This document shows, one piece after another, positions 20,935 through 33,887 of a stretch of DNA of 64,000 bases. Both the position numbers and the translations under genes were made by a program. Source of the stretch: Lentinula raphanica (taxonomy: Eukaryota > Basidiomycota > Agaricomycetes > Agaricales > Omphalotaceae); NCBI GenBank assembly GCA_027919835.1, contig JANVFP010000028.1, forward strand, positions 1-64,000, written 5' to 3'. Below the pieces are notes generated by a model. That model did no database searches, had not been told where the DNA came from, and saw nothing but the letters and a program-made list of their open reading frames with translations. How positions within the stretch are numbered: position 1 is the first letter of the stretch; the number at the start of each line of letters is the position of its first letter.

Positions 20935-23314
20935 CCTGGTGTAATAGTTAATTTAGCTGGATAAGAGGAGTTTGTTTGAGTGTTGAAACTGTTGAGTAAG
21001 AGTTGTAAACTGCTGAAGGATACGCCTTTGTTCCTCTGGTCTTCTAGGTTTTATACCTTTGTCGAGATAGGCTCGCTCACGGCACCAAGGCATGGCTGCT
21101 GCCACAGATTCCTACACATAAAACAATCGACTGCTGGTCAATAGCATGGTGCCGTTTGAAAAGAGGGCGATACTGGCGTACGAAGAAGTAATCGCGGGAT
21201 TCAGCAGTGCTAGACATTTGTTTCCCGTGTTCACTTCGGGAGGTGAACGAACCAGAAGAAAGATACTGCGATCCATACATGGAGACTTTTGAAATGGACT
21301 ATACATACACCATGAGACAAGAAAATTGCGATGTCAGCTCTACTTAACACTCACACTAGAGCAATTTCCGGGAAGAGAAATATGACAACTGCGATTGACT
21401 AGACCATAGCCAGACGGGATATTCAACTTGCATGAAGATATGATCAGAACTGCAGCCAAAGATATACTTCGATTAATGTTCTACTATGGTCAACTCGCAA
21501 AGATGTCTTGAATCAACCAAGGAACATTCTTACTAAATAGATGCAGAAGTTGGATACTGACTTTGGGACATGTTTTCGAATGTGGACTCCTTTACACAGG
21601 TTCGGCGAAAATGCATAAATCCAGTCCACTATTTGAATCTGTTGTATCATTCAAGGCCGCGGTCCCCTACCACGAAACGAATGTCGTACACCTACTCAGC
21701 TTAGGTCACCGTCGGTAGAAAGGTTGAAAGAACCACATACTATATGCCCAAGTCCACGCACTCATGTGGTCCGTTATTTTCCGCGAAGCAGCTCGGTTTT
21801 CGGGATTTATGATCATCCAAGAAAGGCACAGGAGCCTGAGAGTGTGTCCCGAGTCTTCCCTTTGGCCCTCTCAAGTTAAGCGCTATTGTAAATGAGCTCT
21901 TTCATTCTTGTGGGTCCGTGTTCAAACATCCTTGTCTAACTTGTCTTATTGACTACAAGGCGTTAATCGAGCTCTAAACGCGTGCCATTGCTGCAAACTC
22001 CATATACTTGAATCGTTCACCTAGAATCACAAATCAGTTCATGGTTCGGAGTGTGCGATTGAAATCTCATACTTCAGTCCAAGTTTGAACTAAAATCATA
22101 TGAATATGAATGCTTCCAAGTGGTGTTGCGTATTTGTTTTTCTCTCTTTTGAATATACGATGACTGCAGCGGGTTTCAGAATATCCTCATGTGTAATGAT
22201 GCCAAGTCGAGCTCCAGACGCGCCGTGCTCGTTCATGTAAACATTGAATCAGAAACCGTTCGCTTTCTTTCGCAGTGCGCGTGAGGTTTCGCAGGTTGGT
22301 TTGCGCCGACGGTCATGCAACGACCTGTGTAGGAAAAATGATCCTAGGAGGCGTCGTGGGTGGCATGTTGCAGAGCATTTGTTAGATTATGGACACTGTT
22401 ACTTGATGAATCAACGTCGCAGACCTACTCTTCTGCTTATTTCTCAGATGGGCCTGGACCTACACGAACAAGTATGTTTAGCTTCTCTTCCCCAATCGCC
22501 GGTCTTTGTTTCAAGTAGTCGCGTTTTCCCTGCAAGATTTGTAAGGCGACGAAAGACCGCTTCAACTGTCTTTCATGTCTGCTTTTTGGTATGTTTTCAG
22601 AACAATTCCATTAACATAGATATAGATCTGAGCACTCACAAACAGTATTAGTCGTTGAGGTCGATTTGATTGCTGATTGAGAGTATCCTGGTGTCTTCAA
22701 TGTTGTGAGCTGAAACGACGGGTGGAAATTAAACGTGTACTGGTCCTTTCATCAACATGAAGCATGCCGCATGAATGAACCCTCTTTGTCCAAACCTGTG
22801 TACTAAAAACAGTCAAAAAATGATTTTAAAAAATCACCCGTGTTTCCCTTGCTTGCCAGGACTTTCCTTTTCCACTTTCTTGATTCAAAGCCGTTGCTTG
22901 TCGTAAACATCGGGAATTAACAAATGCTAAGCGCTGACTGATCAAGAGATAAGATAAGTACAGGGCACACATTGACAAACACACACCTCACACTGGCTGG
23001 CACTGGTGCCATCGCGTTTACACTAACAACAATCCCGCTTGAACGGATTGGCGCCCTCAGACCGCAAGCGAGGGTTCAGCTGGGTTCAGCCGCCCAAAGG
23101 CGGCCTTTCTAATTTGAACACGATAATATCATATGTCAACTAAACCTCAATGTCCCCAACTAGACCACTCGCCAGTGCATACCATATATCTAAAAGACAC
23201 AACCGGGCCTCAGACCACTTCCCGAGTTCTACGGAAGGAGGAGTATAGCTTCTCAGAGCTTTTCAGACAGCCGAGCTGTGTCTTCTTGCTCCTTCGTTTT
23301 CGGAGAGATTTTCC
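20935..23314. other. Long intergenic region, no supported gene
   Basis: The first 130 bp upstream of the Cys-rich gene look like a pyrimidine- and CAA-rich 5' leader. Further frames (minus 21280-21077, plus 22244-22651) have no recognised domain. A small GC stem, GCCGCC-loop-GGCGGC, is seen near 23090. Confidence 0.45.
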
Positions 23315-25253
23315 CTACCACCCTTCATCCTTGCTGACATATTCACTGTCGGCATCATCTGATTGTGAGCTAGAATCATCTTCGGCAGCGTACATGTATG
23401 AGCGGGGTCTGGTACGCCTTGTTGACAGAGATGCGGTAGAAGTTGCTGATGCTAGAGATTGAGATGGAATATCGGTTGGGTACCCGGATCTGGAGGCGGG
23501 TAGGGGAATCTGAACGATAGCTGTAGGCTGAGATTTGGATTGCCGAATTCGATTTCCGGGACTTTCCAGACATGGACGAGCTTCACCAGTATCGTAGTCA
23601 TCGCTATCGGCGGTCACTTTGTGCTCAGTCAAGCCGTCTTCGGTACGCCTGGTGGTAATAGCAGCAGCTGACTTATGAATTCGGGAAGAGCTTGCAACCG
23701 ATTCCGATTCCGCATTTTGCTGTACAAGAGTCAGAAGTCCAACATAAGTCAGGTTTCGCAAGAAAAAAACCGGAACAAAATAAATAACATACATACGTGT
23801 TCAGCTTCGGCTCAGTGTAATTGACACTTTTACGCATACGTCGTTCTCTACCGCCGGTGGGGGCGAATCCAGATTCATGGTCGACATCCTTAGTGTCTGG
23901 CAACGGAAGACTCGGAGCACTGGATGACTCTGTCGGCTTAGAAAAATCACTAATCAAATTTGGATGGGAGTCGGAAGGCAACAACGTCGATGACGAAGAC
24001 GTTACGAACTCTGTTCTACTACTTGCCGACATCGCGCATTCAATCTCAGCTCCCGAGACAACTGGGAATGGATGAGTCGAGTGGAGAGAGTATGCAAGCT
24101 TTCGCGTACCGATATCTACTGATTGTGAAGAACGAATTCCTGGCGAATTAGTCACGTCGGCCAGTTTCAGTTTCTTCCTTTCGCCGCTTGCTTCGTCGCG
24201 AAGCTTGTTGTTAGCTAGAGCTTCATACTCTCTTTCTTTCTGTTGGCCTTTGACCCTTGAGATTCTGCGCTTCTCCTTCTTGAAACTGGGCTTTCGCCCT
24301 TCATTGAATCCATTCAATGCATCGGTTTGATTGACGTCTGCGGCCTTTTCGTTGTCTTCGCCAGCCTCCTGTGAACCCACTACGGAATTGTCTTGATGCA
24401 CGAGAAGCTCACTACGGCGACGACGAAGCTTGCGTTTCGTCAGACGCGCGTAGAGGTCCACAGAAGGTGCAACAGGAAGCGGAGAAGGCGTTCGGGATGG
24501 TGAAGACAACCGCGAGGCTGACGGCCACTGAGGCTCGTTCTTACATCTTGGGCTAGGCATCTTCTCTGTTGATTGATCATCGTCTTCGGGAGCATCTGAA
24601 GGTTCGATGTCTTCAAGGATGAAAGGAATGGTAGGTGCTCCGGATAAGCGAGGACATACAGGGACATTTGGCGAACCTGCAGAAGGTAGTGGTCATTGAT
24701 TGACTCTAGGTGGCGTAGGCGACGAGGAAGAGGATGTAGTCGATTCATCCGCGATCGCAAAAGCCTGCCGAAGGAGGCCTAAATGTTTTGTTAGCCCAAG
24801 TGCCTGTGAAATTGGTATGATAAGACACCAAGGAGATGATATATTGTATGAATTGCAACGTGCCGCTGCCTCAGTTTCTGCAATAACTTTTCGCGATTTT
24901 CACGCTCACGTCTCAGCTGCGCAGCGAGGTAATCTCTGAGCGCGAAGCCGAAGATTCTCAGTATAAAGAGAGGATATCTGAGCATCGAGCTCTTCAATTC
25001 GGATACTGAGTGTTGAATTAAGCCTACAAGATTCTAGTTAGTTCAAGGCAGTAAGTGGCTGGAGACAACGCAGCCCACTTGGTGATATGTTTATTGGCTA
25101 ACAAAAACTTCTTCTTGACTGCAAAAAGCCCGGCCACCGCGGTCAGTTAAGTTGAATTTGAGAATTAAAGAGTCAAGACGTACAAGATTTGAACTCGGAC
25201 AGTGCATCGTTCTGCCTGGCATTCATCGATACACGAGACTCTCTCCTGTTCAT
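23315..25253 (-). CDS. SGO1: Shugoshin, with broken reading frame
   Basis: Shugoshin protects centromeric cohesin through PP2A. Exons 25253-25184, 25118-25079 and the start of the next at 25023 join in phase to MNRRESRVSMNARQND..., KKKFLLANKHITKLNS and RIEELDAQISSLYTENLRLR, the N-terminal coiled coil. The conserved C-terminal motif GRERRMRKSVNYTEPKLNTK ends the large exon (to 23797), and a last exon runs 23719-23315. Between about 24950 and 24690 the expected blocks (SEI, LAAQLRRERENREK, IAETEAAAR, LTKHLGLLRQAF) each lie in a different frame, and a TGA follows PPRVNQ. After KMR another base is missing. So the gene cannot be translated end to end as written. Either it is a decaying pseudogene or the assembly has lost single bases here. 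Confidence 0.8.
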
Positions 25254-25706
25254 GGCAGTGAGTCGAAATAAAGCTCTGCCCTCTTCTTGTGGACGGCAGT
25301 TTGAGAAGAGATCAGCACATTATTCTTTCGAGTTGATGGGGAGTTGATGAGGAGCGCCGTTAGGGCTAAGGGGAGGAGGGTTTATTCGATAGAGCGTGTG
25401 AAATATGTGATGATGCTCACATAATCAAAGTTCTAAATTTCCAAGTCTTTGACTTGAACGTCGACGTTGACTAGGTTGAAATCTATCGCAACCGTTGTCG
25501 TCGTTTCTTTGCTCATCTCTGCTCTATCTACTCTACGTGCTCTTGCTGGAAAGGATACGAGGGCCTCGTCTGACGTGTTTTCATTAAAAAAGCGGAAAGC
25601 AAAGGTTCGTTCGGTACAAGTCAAACAGAGTGACATTGACTCATCTTGAAATTTTCTCAAGGAAGGATAGCTTGTCTTTGCTCTCGAGCCTCTCAAATTA
25701 GTCATT
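25254..25706. promoter_or_regulatory. Divergent promoter region, shugoshin/BRR2
   Basis: The 453 bp between two divergent starts must hold both promoters. No clear TATA box is visible. TTTTCATTAAAAAAGCGG lies about 120 bp before the BRR2 start. Confidence 0.4.
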
Positions 25707-28700
25707 ATGTCCAACTCGAACTCTCAGAAACCCGACCTTTCCCAATACAACTATGGTGCCATTTCCTCTCTCGTCCTCACCGCAGACCGGTCTGTTCTAC
25801 CACGACGAGACAAAGAGCCAGATGGGGCACCGACGTCCCTGGCCGGTCGTATTGATGTCAAGGAGATGGGTAGTAGGGTAATGAGGGAGAAGCCTGCAGG
25901 TCTAGACAAGAAAGGAACCAAGGGATTAGGAAAAACTCGAGGGTCGGGTGCCAAGACTGCTCATTCTAAAGGCAAAACGGGCGAAGAAGGAAGCAGAGAG
26001 ACTGCCTTTGGTTTTTCGGGCTACGCTGACATCATTGAGGCGACTCAGCAAGTTGAAGGACTTACCTATCGTCCTCGTACGCTCGAAAATCGACAGGTAT
26101 ACGAGCTACTCCTCGCTGAAGTCTACCATATCCTCGGTGGTCAAGCCCAGGATGTTGTTCGTACGGCGGCCGATGCTGTCCTGGAGGTCTTGAAGGACGA
26201 CGAAGCAGGGAAGAAGGATTTTGACAAGAAAAGGGAAGTTGAAGAATTCCTGGGTCAAGTGGACAGCGAAACGTTTGGAAGGATGGTGGGACTTGCGAAG
26301 AAAATTACGGACTATCACGGGATAGAAGATGGAGAGGGTGGTGGAGAGGATGAAGGTCCCGGAGCGAGAACAAGAGGAGAAGGAGACATCGACGATGAGG
26401 TCGGTGTCGCGGTAGTGTTTGATGAGGAGGACGAGGAGAGTGATGACGAGGAGAGGACTTACGAGGTACGAGATGGCGATGATGATGACGACTCCGACGC
26501 AGATAAAGAGGGAGAAGACGAGGACGCGGAAGGTGATTCAACCACAGTGACCATCGAAGGAGGAGAAGAGAACATCGCGCTCGGTCGATCCTCGTCGTCT
26601 TCCACCAAAAAGGTATCCTCTCAACAAACGCAAACGGCCACCGCCGGTGCCTCTGATTCAAATGCTAGTCAAAGACTCGGGGCTGACCCAGATCTTGTCT
26701 CCCCACACCAAATTGACGCGTTTTGGGTCCAACGTCAAATCTCCGAACACTATCCTGATCCAGTGACCTCTGCCTCACTCGCTTCAACTGCTATACGGAT
26801 TCTTTCCTCTCCTGACGCGCCGGACGAAAAAGAGAGAAAAAGTCTAAGAGACGTAGAGAACGAGCTCATGGACCTGTTTGACTATGAAACTGAGCGTTTT
26901 GGGCTTGTGAGGAAGTTTGTCAAGAACAGGGAGGTCATTGTTTGGTGCACGAGGTTGGCCAGGAGTGGGAGCGATGAAGAAGCAGGAGAAAGGAAGGATG
27001 TAGAGGTGGCGATGAGAGAGAAAGGTCTAGGCTGGATCTTGAGAGAGCTGAAGGGCGAAAGGAAAGGTCCTACAACCTCGTTACCCTCCGGACAAGATGA
27101 TCGAATGGACGTCGATGGACCTGACGAAAAATCTGGGAAGATACTCAAAGGTAAAGCAGGAATTGATCCAACGAAACTTAAGACGATCGATCTCTCGGCG
27201 ATGGCGTTTTCCCAAGGCGGACACTTGATGTCGAATAAGAAATGCGTTCTCCCCGAGGGAAGTTTCAAACGGTCGAGGAAAGGTTGGGAGGAAGTACATG
27301 TGCCCGCCGCTAAAAGTCGTTATTCGACGACCGTTGGTGGTTAGTATAACGTTCTACGTCTTCTACACACTTCAATCTAACAATTTTGTCCAGGTTCTTC
27401 TTCAGATGAACTTGTACCAATAACCTCGCTACCTCCTTGGGCCCAGGCAGCGTTCACCGTACCCAATTTGAACCGAGTACAATCCAAGCTGTTCCCAGTT
27501 GCATTTGGTACCGATGAACCCATCCTGCTCTGTGCACCAACCGGCGCGGGCAAAACCAACGTCGCTCTGCTCACTATCCTCTCCGAGCTATCAAAGCATC
27601 ACTCTCCCTCCGCTCCTTCGGATGCGCCATTCACCCCCGTTCCCGGTGCGCTGGAATCATTCAAAGTCGTCTACATTGCACCAATGAAAGCTCTCGTCCA
27701 AGAGATGGTTGGTAACTTCCGGTCCAGACTTGGTCCCTCTACTCCGTACAACCTCGTCGTCTCCGAGCTCACAGGAGATAGTCAGATGACCAAACAGCAG
27801 ATACAGGAAACGCAGATCATCGTGACTACTCCGGAGAAATGGGATGTGGTTACCCGGAAGGGAGGAGAAGGAGGAGGAGGAAGTTATGTGGGCTCGGTGA
27901 GACTGATGATCATCGACGAGATTCATTTGTTGCATGATGAGCGAGGACCGGTACTTGAGAGTATCGTTGCCAGGACTCTGCGGCGTATGGACGCCTATGC
28001 AGGTGGCCAAGCCGACGTACGACTCGTAGGTTTATCGGCCACGCTACCTAACTATGAAGACGTCGCTCGCTTCCTGAGGGTTAACCTTCCTGATCCCAAA
28101 GATCCTAGCAAGAAAAGCGGGCTTTTCTATTTCGACTCGAGCTACAGACCTTGCGCCTTACAAACTCAGTTCATTGGAATCACTGAGAAGAAGGCCATCA
28201 AACGTTTCACCCTTTCCAACGAAATTGCGTACGAAAAAATTCTCGACCAACTCGATCCTTCCACCGGCGGAGGACGTAACCAGTCCTTAATATTTGTTCA
28301 TTCGCGGAAGGAGACTGCCAAAACAGCACGATTCATACGGGACCGCGCGATGGAAAAGGACCAACTACACCTCTTTGTTCAACCCAATTCTGCCACACGT
28401 GAAATTCTCCTCACTGAGTCTCAATCTATCTCTTCTCCCCTCCTTAAAGACCTATTGCCATTTGGAATTGGCATCCATCATGCCGGACTCTCTCGGTCTG
28501 ACCGTTCGCTCGTAGAAGACCTCTTCTCTGACGGCTCCCTCTCCATCCTTGTCTCTACCGCCACTCTAGCCTGGGGTGTTAATCTGCCCGCACATGCCGT
28601 AGTGATCAAGGGCACAGAAGTGTATGATCCGCGGAAAGGCAGATGGGTTGAGTTGGGAGGCGGGGACGTGCTACAAATGCTTGGAAGGGCCGGGAGACCT

Positions 28701-31700
28701 CAGTTCGATACGTTCGGAGAAGGAATCATCATCACTAAAGGCGAAGAACTCCAGTTCTACCTTTCCCTGCTCAATGCGCAATTGCCTATTGAGAGTCAAC
28801 TTCTCGGTGGGTCAAATGGCTCCGTTACCGCGAATCCTTTGGCAGCCAATTCAAAAGGAGGAGGCTCGTCGAGGTTGGTCGATGCTCTGAACGCGGAGAT
28901 CGTATTGGGGAATGTGAGGAATCTAGAAGAGGGTGTGAACTGGTTGGGATATACTTATCTGTATGTGAGGATGTTGAGGGATCCCGCTTTATATGGCGTT
29001 GGAAGAGACTATCTTGGTTAGTAAAACCGTCATTGACCGCGTTCTAGTTAGCTGATTGCTCAACTTTGCTTTAGATCCTTCGGACCCGACCCTTCTCCTT
29101 AAACGATCTGATATCATACACACCGCTGCCGTCGTGCTCGATCGGGCCTCTCTCATCAAATATGATCGAGCCACCGGCGCATTGCAGTCTACCGAGCTAG
29201 GCCGTATCGCATCGCACTACTATGTTTCGTATGGGAGCATGGTTGGGTATATGCGTGCGCTGAGGAAGGAGATGGGGATGCTAGAGCTATGTAGAGTGTT
29301 TGCAGGTAGTGAAGAGTTCAGAGATATTCCGGTATGCCGTCTCTTTCAGTTTAAGAATTTCACTGGTTCTGATATATATCCCCACTTTTTGCTCAGGTAC
29401 GACAGGAAGAAAAGCTTGAACTCGCCAAACTCCTTGAGCGAGTGCCGGTTCCAGTCAAAGAGGGCGTGGAAGATCCGGCTGCGAAGGTGAATGTGCTGCT
29501 GCAGGCGTACATCAGTGGTTTGAAACTGGATGGTGGGTGACAGTTCAATCTATATTTTGTCGATCCTAAAATCCTACTCCTCTTTCAAGGCTTCGCCCTC
29601 GTGGCAGACATGATATTCATTCAACAATCTGCCGGCAGGATACTCCGAGCGATGTTCGAAATATGCCTCAAACGTGGTTGGGCCGTCCCGGCGAAGGCAT
29701 GTTTGGAGATGTGTAAAATGGTTGAGAGAAGAATGTAAGCAATTTTTCGCCAGATAACTTCTCCATCTCCTTCATTCCCCCAAACTAACCCATTCATAGG
29801 TGGTCTTCCATGACGCCCCTTCGACAGTTCAAAGGTGTACCCGCCGAAATCATCCGCAAAGCCGAAGGCAAACAATTTCCCTGGTACCGCTACTTTGATC
29901 TTTCACCTCCAGAACTCGGGGAACTCATCAACCTTCCCAATGCGGGAAAGTTAGTTCATCGCCTTGTCCACTCTTTTCCGAAATTGCAGCTATCAGCCCA
30001 AGTTCAACCTATAACCAGGAGTTTGCTTAGAATCGAGCTCACAATTACACCCGATTTCAGGTGGGATGAGAAGATTCACGGCGGGGCAGAAACATTCTGG
30101 ATACTGGTGACTGATGTCGATGGGGAAATCATTCTCTATCACGACAGGTTCCTCCTCCTCGAACGATACGCGACCTCAACCGAAGATTCTCCAGGCTCAG
30201 AGCATTTAGTAACATTCACAGTTCCCATCTCTGATTCTCCCCTCCCTCCTAACTACTTCATCGAGCTCATCAGCGACCGCTGGATACATTCCGAGACCCG
30301 ATTACCAGTGTCATTCAAGCATCTGATTCTACCAGAAAGGTTCCCTCGAATGACAGAGGTTTTGGACTTACAGGAGGTCCCCGTAGGCGCTTTGCATGAT
30401 GAAGAGTTTGAGGCGATCTACAAAGGCAACAAAGGAGAGAAATATAGAGTTGAGAGGTTCAACAAGATCCAGACACAGGTCTTCCAAGCCTTGTATACAA
30501 CAGATGAGAATGTGTTCATTGGTGCACCCACGGGCTCTGGAAAGACAATCTGTGCGGAATTTGCTCTGATGCGACTTTGGAGTACCAAAAGCTCTACTTC
30601 TTCAACTCAAGTCAAACGAGCGGTCTGCATTCTTCCTTACCAAGATCAGGTCGATCAGCGCCTCGAGGAATGGCAGAACAAGTTCGGAAGTGTCCAGGGA
30701 GGAAAGGTTTTCCTCAAATTGACTGGAGAGACAAGTGGGGATCTAAAGCAATTGGAGAAGGCAGATGTTGTTATATGCACACCGACGCAGGTAAATCATG
30801 ACTCGTGCGCGACCTTGCTCGTTCCTGGCTGATTATATCTCTTTATCCTAGTGGGACGTGCTATCTCGCCGTTGGCGTCAACGCAAAAACGTACAAACCA
30901 TTTCTCTGCTCATCGCTGACGACGTTCACCTGGTCGGCGGTGAAATCGGTCCCACTTATGAGATTGTTCTCTCACGGACACGTTATGTCTCGGCCCAGAC
31001 AGAGTTGAAGACCCGCATCGTTGCCCTCGGAGTGAGTCTGGCGAATGCAAGAGATTTGGGGGATTGGATTGGTGTAGGTGCGAGGGAAGTATTCAATTTC
31101 GAACCTAGGTAAGATCTTTTTGTGTTGGCTGGTATATCTTTCTAGGAACTCAAACACATTTACTCTTCCTGTAGCGCTCGTCCTTTGGATATGGACATCC
31201 ACCTCCAGTCATTCTCTATTCCGCATTTCCCATCTCTCATGCTCGCTATGGCCAAGCCTGCATACCTCGCAATCACAGAATATGCCATGTCGCCTTCAGA
31301 GGATGATGAAGGACGAAAACCTGTTATAATCTTTGTCCCATCTCGAAAACAATGCCAGTTGACTGTGGACGATCTACTGGTATATGCCGCTTCTGGTCCT
31401 TCATCCTCGAGAGACGATGATGAGAATGACAAAATGGACGAAGATAACGCCGACAAGTCCAAAGCTCATATGCGGTCTAAATTCCTCTCCCCTTCTATTC
31501 CGCTCGCCTCACTCGAACAACACCTGTCTTACCTCACTGACGAGAGCCTCAAATCCTGCCTTCTGCACGGAATTGGGTATTACCACGAAGCCTTGTCACA
31601 GCAAGACAAAAAAATTGTCCAACGCCTATTCGAAGCGGGCGCCATTCAAGTCCTCGTCGCCTCCAAAGATACCGCTTGGTCTCTTCCCGTGCAGGCATAC

Positions 31701-33467
31701 ATGGTCATCATCATGGGTGTTCAGTACTACGAAGGAAAGGAGCATCGGTACGTGGATTATCCTGTGATGGATTTGCTCCAGATGGTGGGAAAGGCGTGCA
31801 CACCTGGATATGGTGATGGTCAAGAGGGAGGAGCTAAAAGTACGCGATGTGTGCTGATGTGTCAGGCAGAGAAGAAGGAGTTTTATAAAAAGTTCTTGAG
31901 GGAGGGGTTGCCAATTGAGAGTCATCTCACGGCAGTGTTACATGACTGGTTTTTGGCGGAGGTAGCAGTGAAGACGGTGGAGAGTAAACAGGACGCGATG
32001 GTGAGTTTCAAACTGTTCTGATACTTCAGCGACTAATCCTCTCCATTTTCCTTTCGTGTCAGGATATCCTCACCTGGACATATTTCTACCGCCGGATGAC
32101 ACAAAACCCGAATTACTACAATCTGCATAATGTCAGTCATCAACATCTGTCGGAACATTTATCAGAGTTAGTAGAGACGACGTTGAATGAGCTGGCGAGT
32201 TCGAAGTGTATTGCGATTGGTGAGCGTTCCCGGAATTTCTTATGTTTGCAGCCAAAGAATTCTCATTGATCATTGATTTATAGAGGATGAAACCGACGAA
32301 GTCAGTCCGTTGAACTTGGGCATGATCGCGGCATATTACAACATATCATGTGAGTATCTACTTCGAACAAAATCAACGACATACTCATTGGACTTGATCT
32401 CTTAGATGTCACGGTGGAGGTCTACACACTCTCCCTGAAAGAACGGACGAAACTCAAAGGCCTACTTGAAGTTGTATCTTCCTCCGCTGAATTTGAATCT
32501 ATCCCAATCCGTCGACACGAAGATACTCTCCTCCGCAGGCTATATACCCGTCTACCTGTCAAACTCCCTCAGTCCTCAGTCTCCTACTATTCCCCACACT
32601 TTAAAACTTTCCTCCTCCTCCAAGCCCACTTTTCTCGAATCCAGTTACCTCCTGATCTGGTGGCGGACCAGAAACTGATTCTTGAGAAAATGTTGAATCT
32701 ATTGTCGGCATGCGTGGATGTGCTAAGCAGCAATGGATGGCTGAACGCTTTGAGCGCAATGGATCTATCGCAGATGGTTGTTCAAGCCGTATGGGAAGAA
32801 AAGGAGGCCGTGTTGAGGCAGATACCGTGGTTTGGAGATGAGGTAATTGGGAGGTGTAAAGAGGTGGGGGTCGAGAGCGTGTACGATCTGATGGACATGG
32901 AAGATGGGAAGAGAGTAGAGGTGTTGGGAATGTCAAATAAACAGATGTGGGTGTTTCATGTAGTCAGATCCTCAATTGTTGTCTGACCCATTTTCATTGA
33001 CCAGGCAAGACGTGGCGGCATTCGTGAACTCATATCCATCCCTCGACGTCGCTCAAGAACTCATCAAAGGAACATACACTGCCAACTCTCCTATCTACCT
33101 TCAAGTCACCCTCTCTCGGGACATCGACGACGACTCCGATCCTTCTTCTGATGACCAAACCGTTGTGGCTCCTCACTTCCCTCTAACTAAAGCTCAACCA
33201 GCCTGGTGGCTTGTGGTCGGCGAACCATCCACTAAACAACTCCTCGTTATCAAAAAGGTCACTGTGAACAGGACATTGGGGGTGAAGCTTGAGTTCACGT
33301 TACCGAAGGGGACTCATAAAATCAAGCTTTATGTGATATGCGACTCGTATGTGGGGGCTGATCATGATATCGAGCTTGGTGAGGTCGAGGTCGGAGAAGG
33401 GGATGATAGCGATAGTGACGAGGAGAGCAGTGAAGGGGAAGGAAGTGATGATGCGATGCAAGAATAA
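25707..33467 (+). CDS. BRR2: BRR2, U5 snRNP RNA helicase (SNRNP200)
   Basis: Twelve exons fit in phase: 25707-27339, 27394-29016, 29075-29331, 29397-29532, 29590-29734, 29800-30790, 30852-31108, 31175-32000, 32063-32219, 32284-32349, 32406-32946 and 33005-33467, giving 2364 residues. Brr2 unwinds U4/U6 snRNA to activate the spliceosome. The N-terminus [20 protein letters not shown] is the Brr2 signature and separates it from Slh1/Ski2 relatives. Cassette 1 has Walker A APTGAGKT (about residue 595), [15 protein letters not shown] and a Sec63 unit. Cassette 2 has APTGSGKT (about 1505), the expected degenerate DDVH, and a second Sec63/FN3-like unit ending with [13 protein letters not shown] and an acidic tail. 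The protein is longer than the usual ~2160, mainly from acidic linkers at residues 205-300. It is convergent with the eIF4E gene. Confidence 0.96.
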
Positions 33468-33887
33468 AGGCATCGAAGGTCCACACGTTCGCCCTGTATA
33501 TTCTGTTGTTGCGTTGCTCTATGTCTAGTATGCTCTTGCCGTTGTACCATAGATTTGAAGTCGAAGCTAGTACATATAATACGAACATTTCTTGACGTTT
33601 TGACTTCTTCCATGAAGACATCGCAGTGAAAACTTAGGGAGTTGTGCGGATTTCAACATACACCTGTCATGCCTTGGCTGTAATCAACGCCATACGAAGA
33701 AAATCGAAAAAGTTTGATTGTATTTGACTAATACATACAGTGAGACTCCTTGATTTCAAAAGCTCAGAGGAACTAGTGACACAGGGTACAAATTGTTACC
33801 AAGTTATATATACCATTGCGATTGCGCGGCAATAAATAAAGAACGAAGAGAATAAAATGTGTGCGTGCGAGACAGGGCAATCGTATC
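33468..33887. other. Convergent 3' regions of BRR2 and eIF4E-type gene
   Basis: About 420 bp shared by two 3' ends. AATAAA-like motifs occur near 33830 (plus strand). No gene. Confidence 0.4.

Noticed and set aside
22244..22651. 135-codon plus-strand frame
   Set aside because: No domain, Arg- and Cys-rich composition of non-coding type, no promoter or splice support.
26305..26661. Minus-strand frame rich in Arg/His/Pro inside BRR2
   Set aside because: It is the shadow of the acidic linker of BRR2 on the opposite strand.
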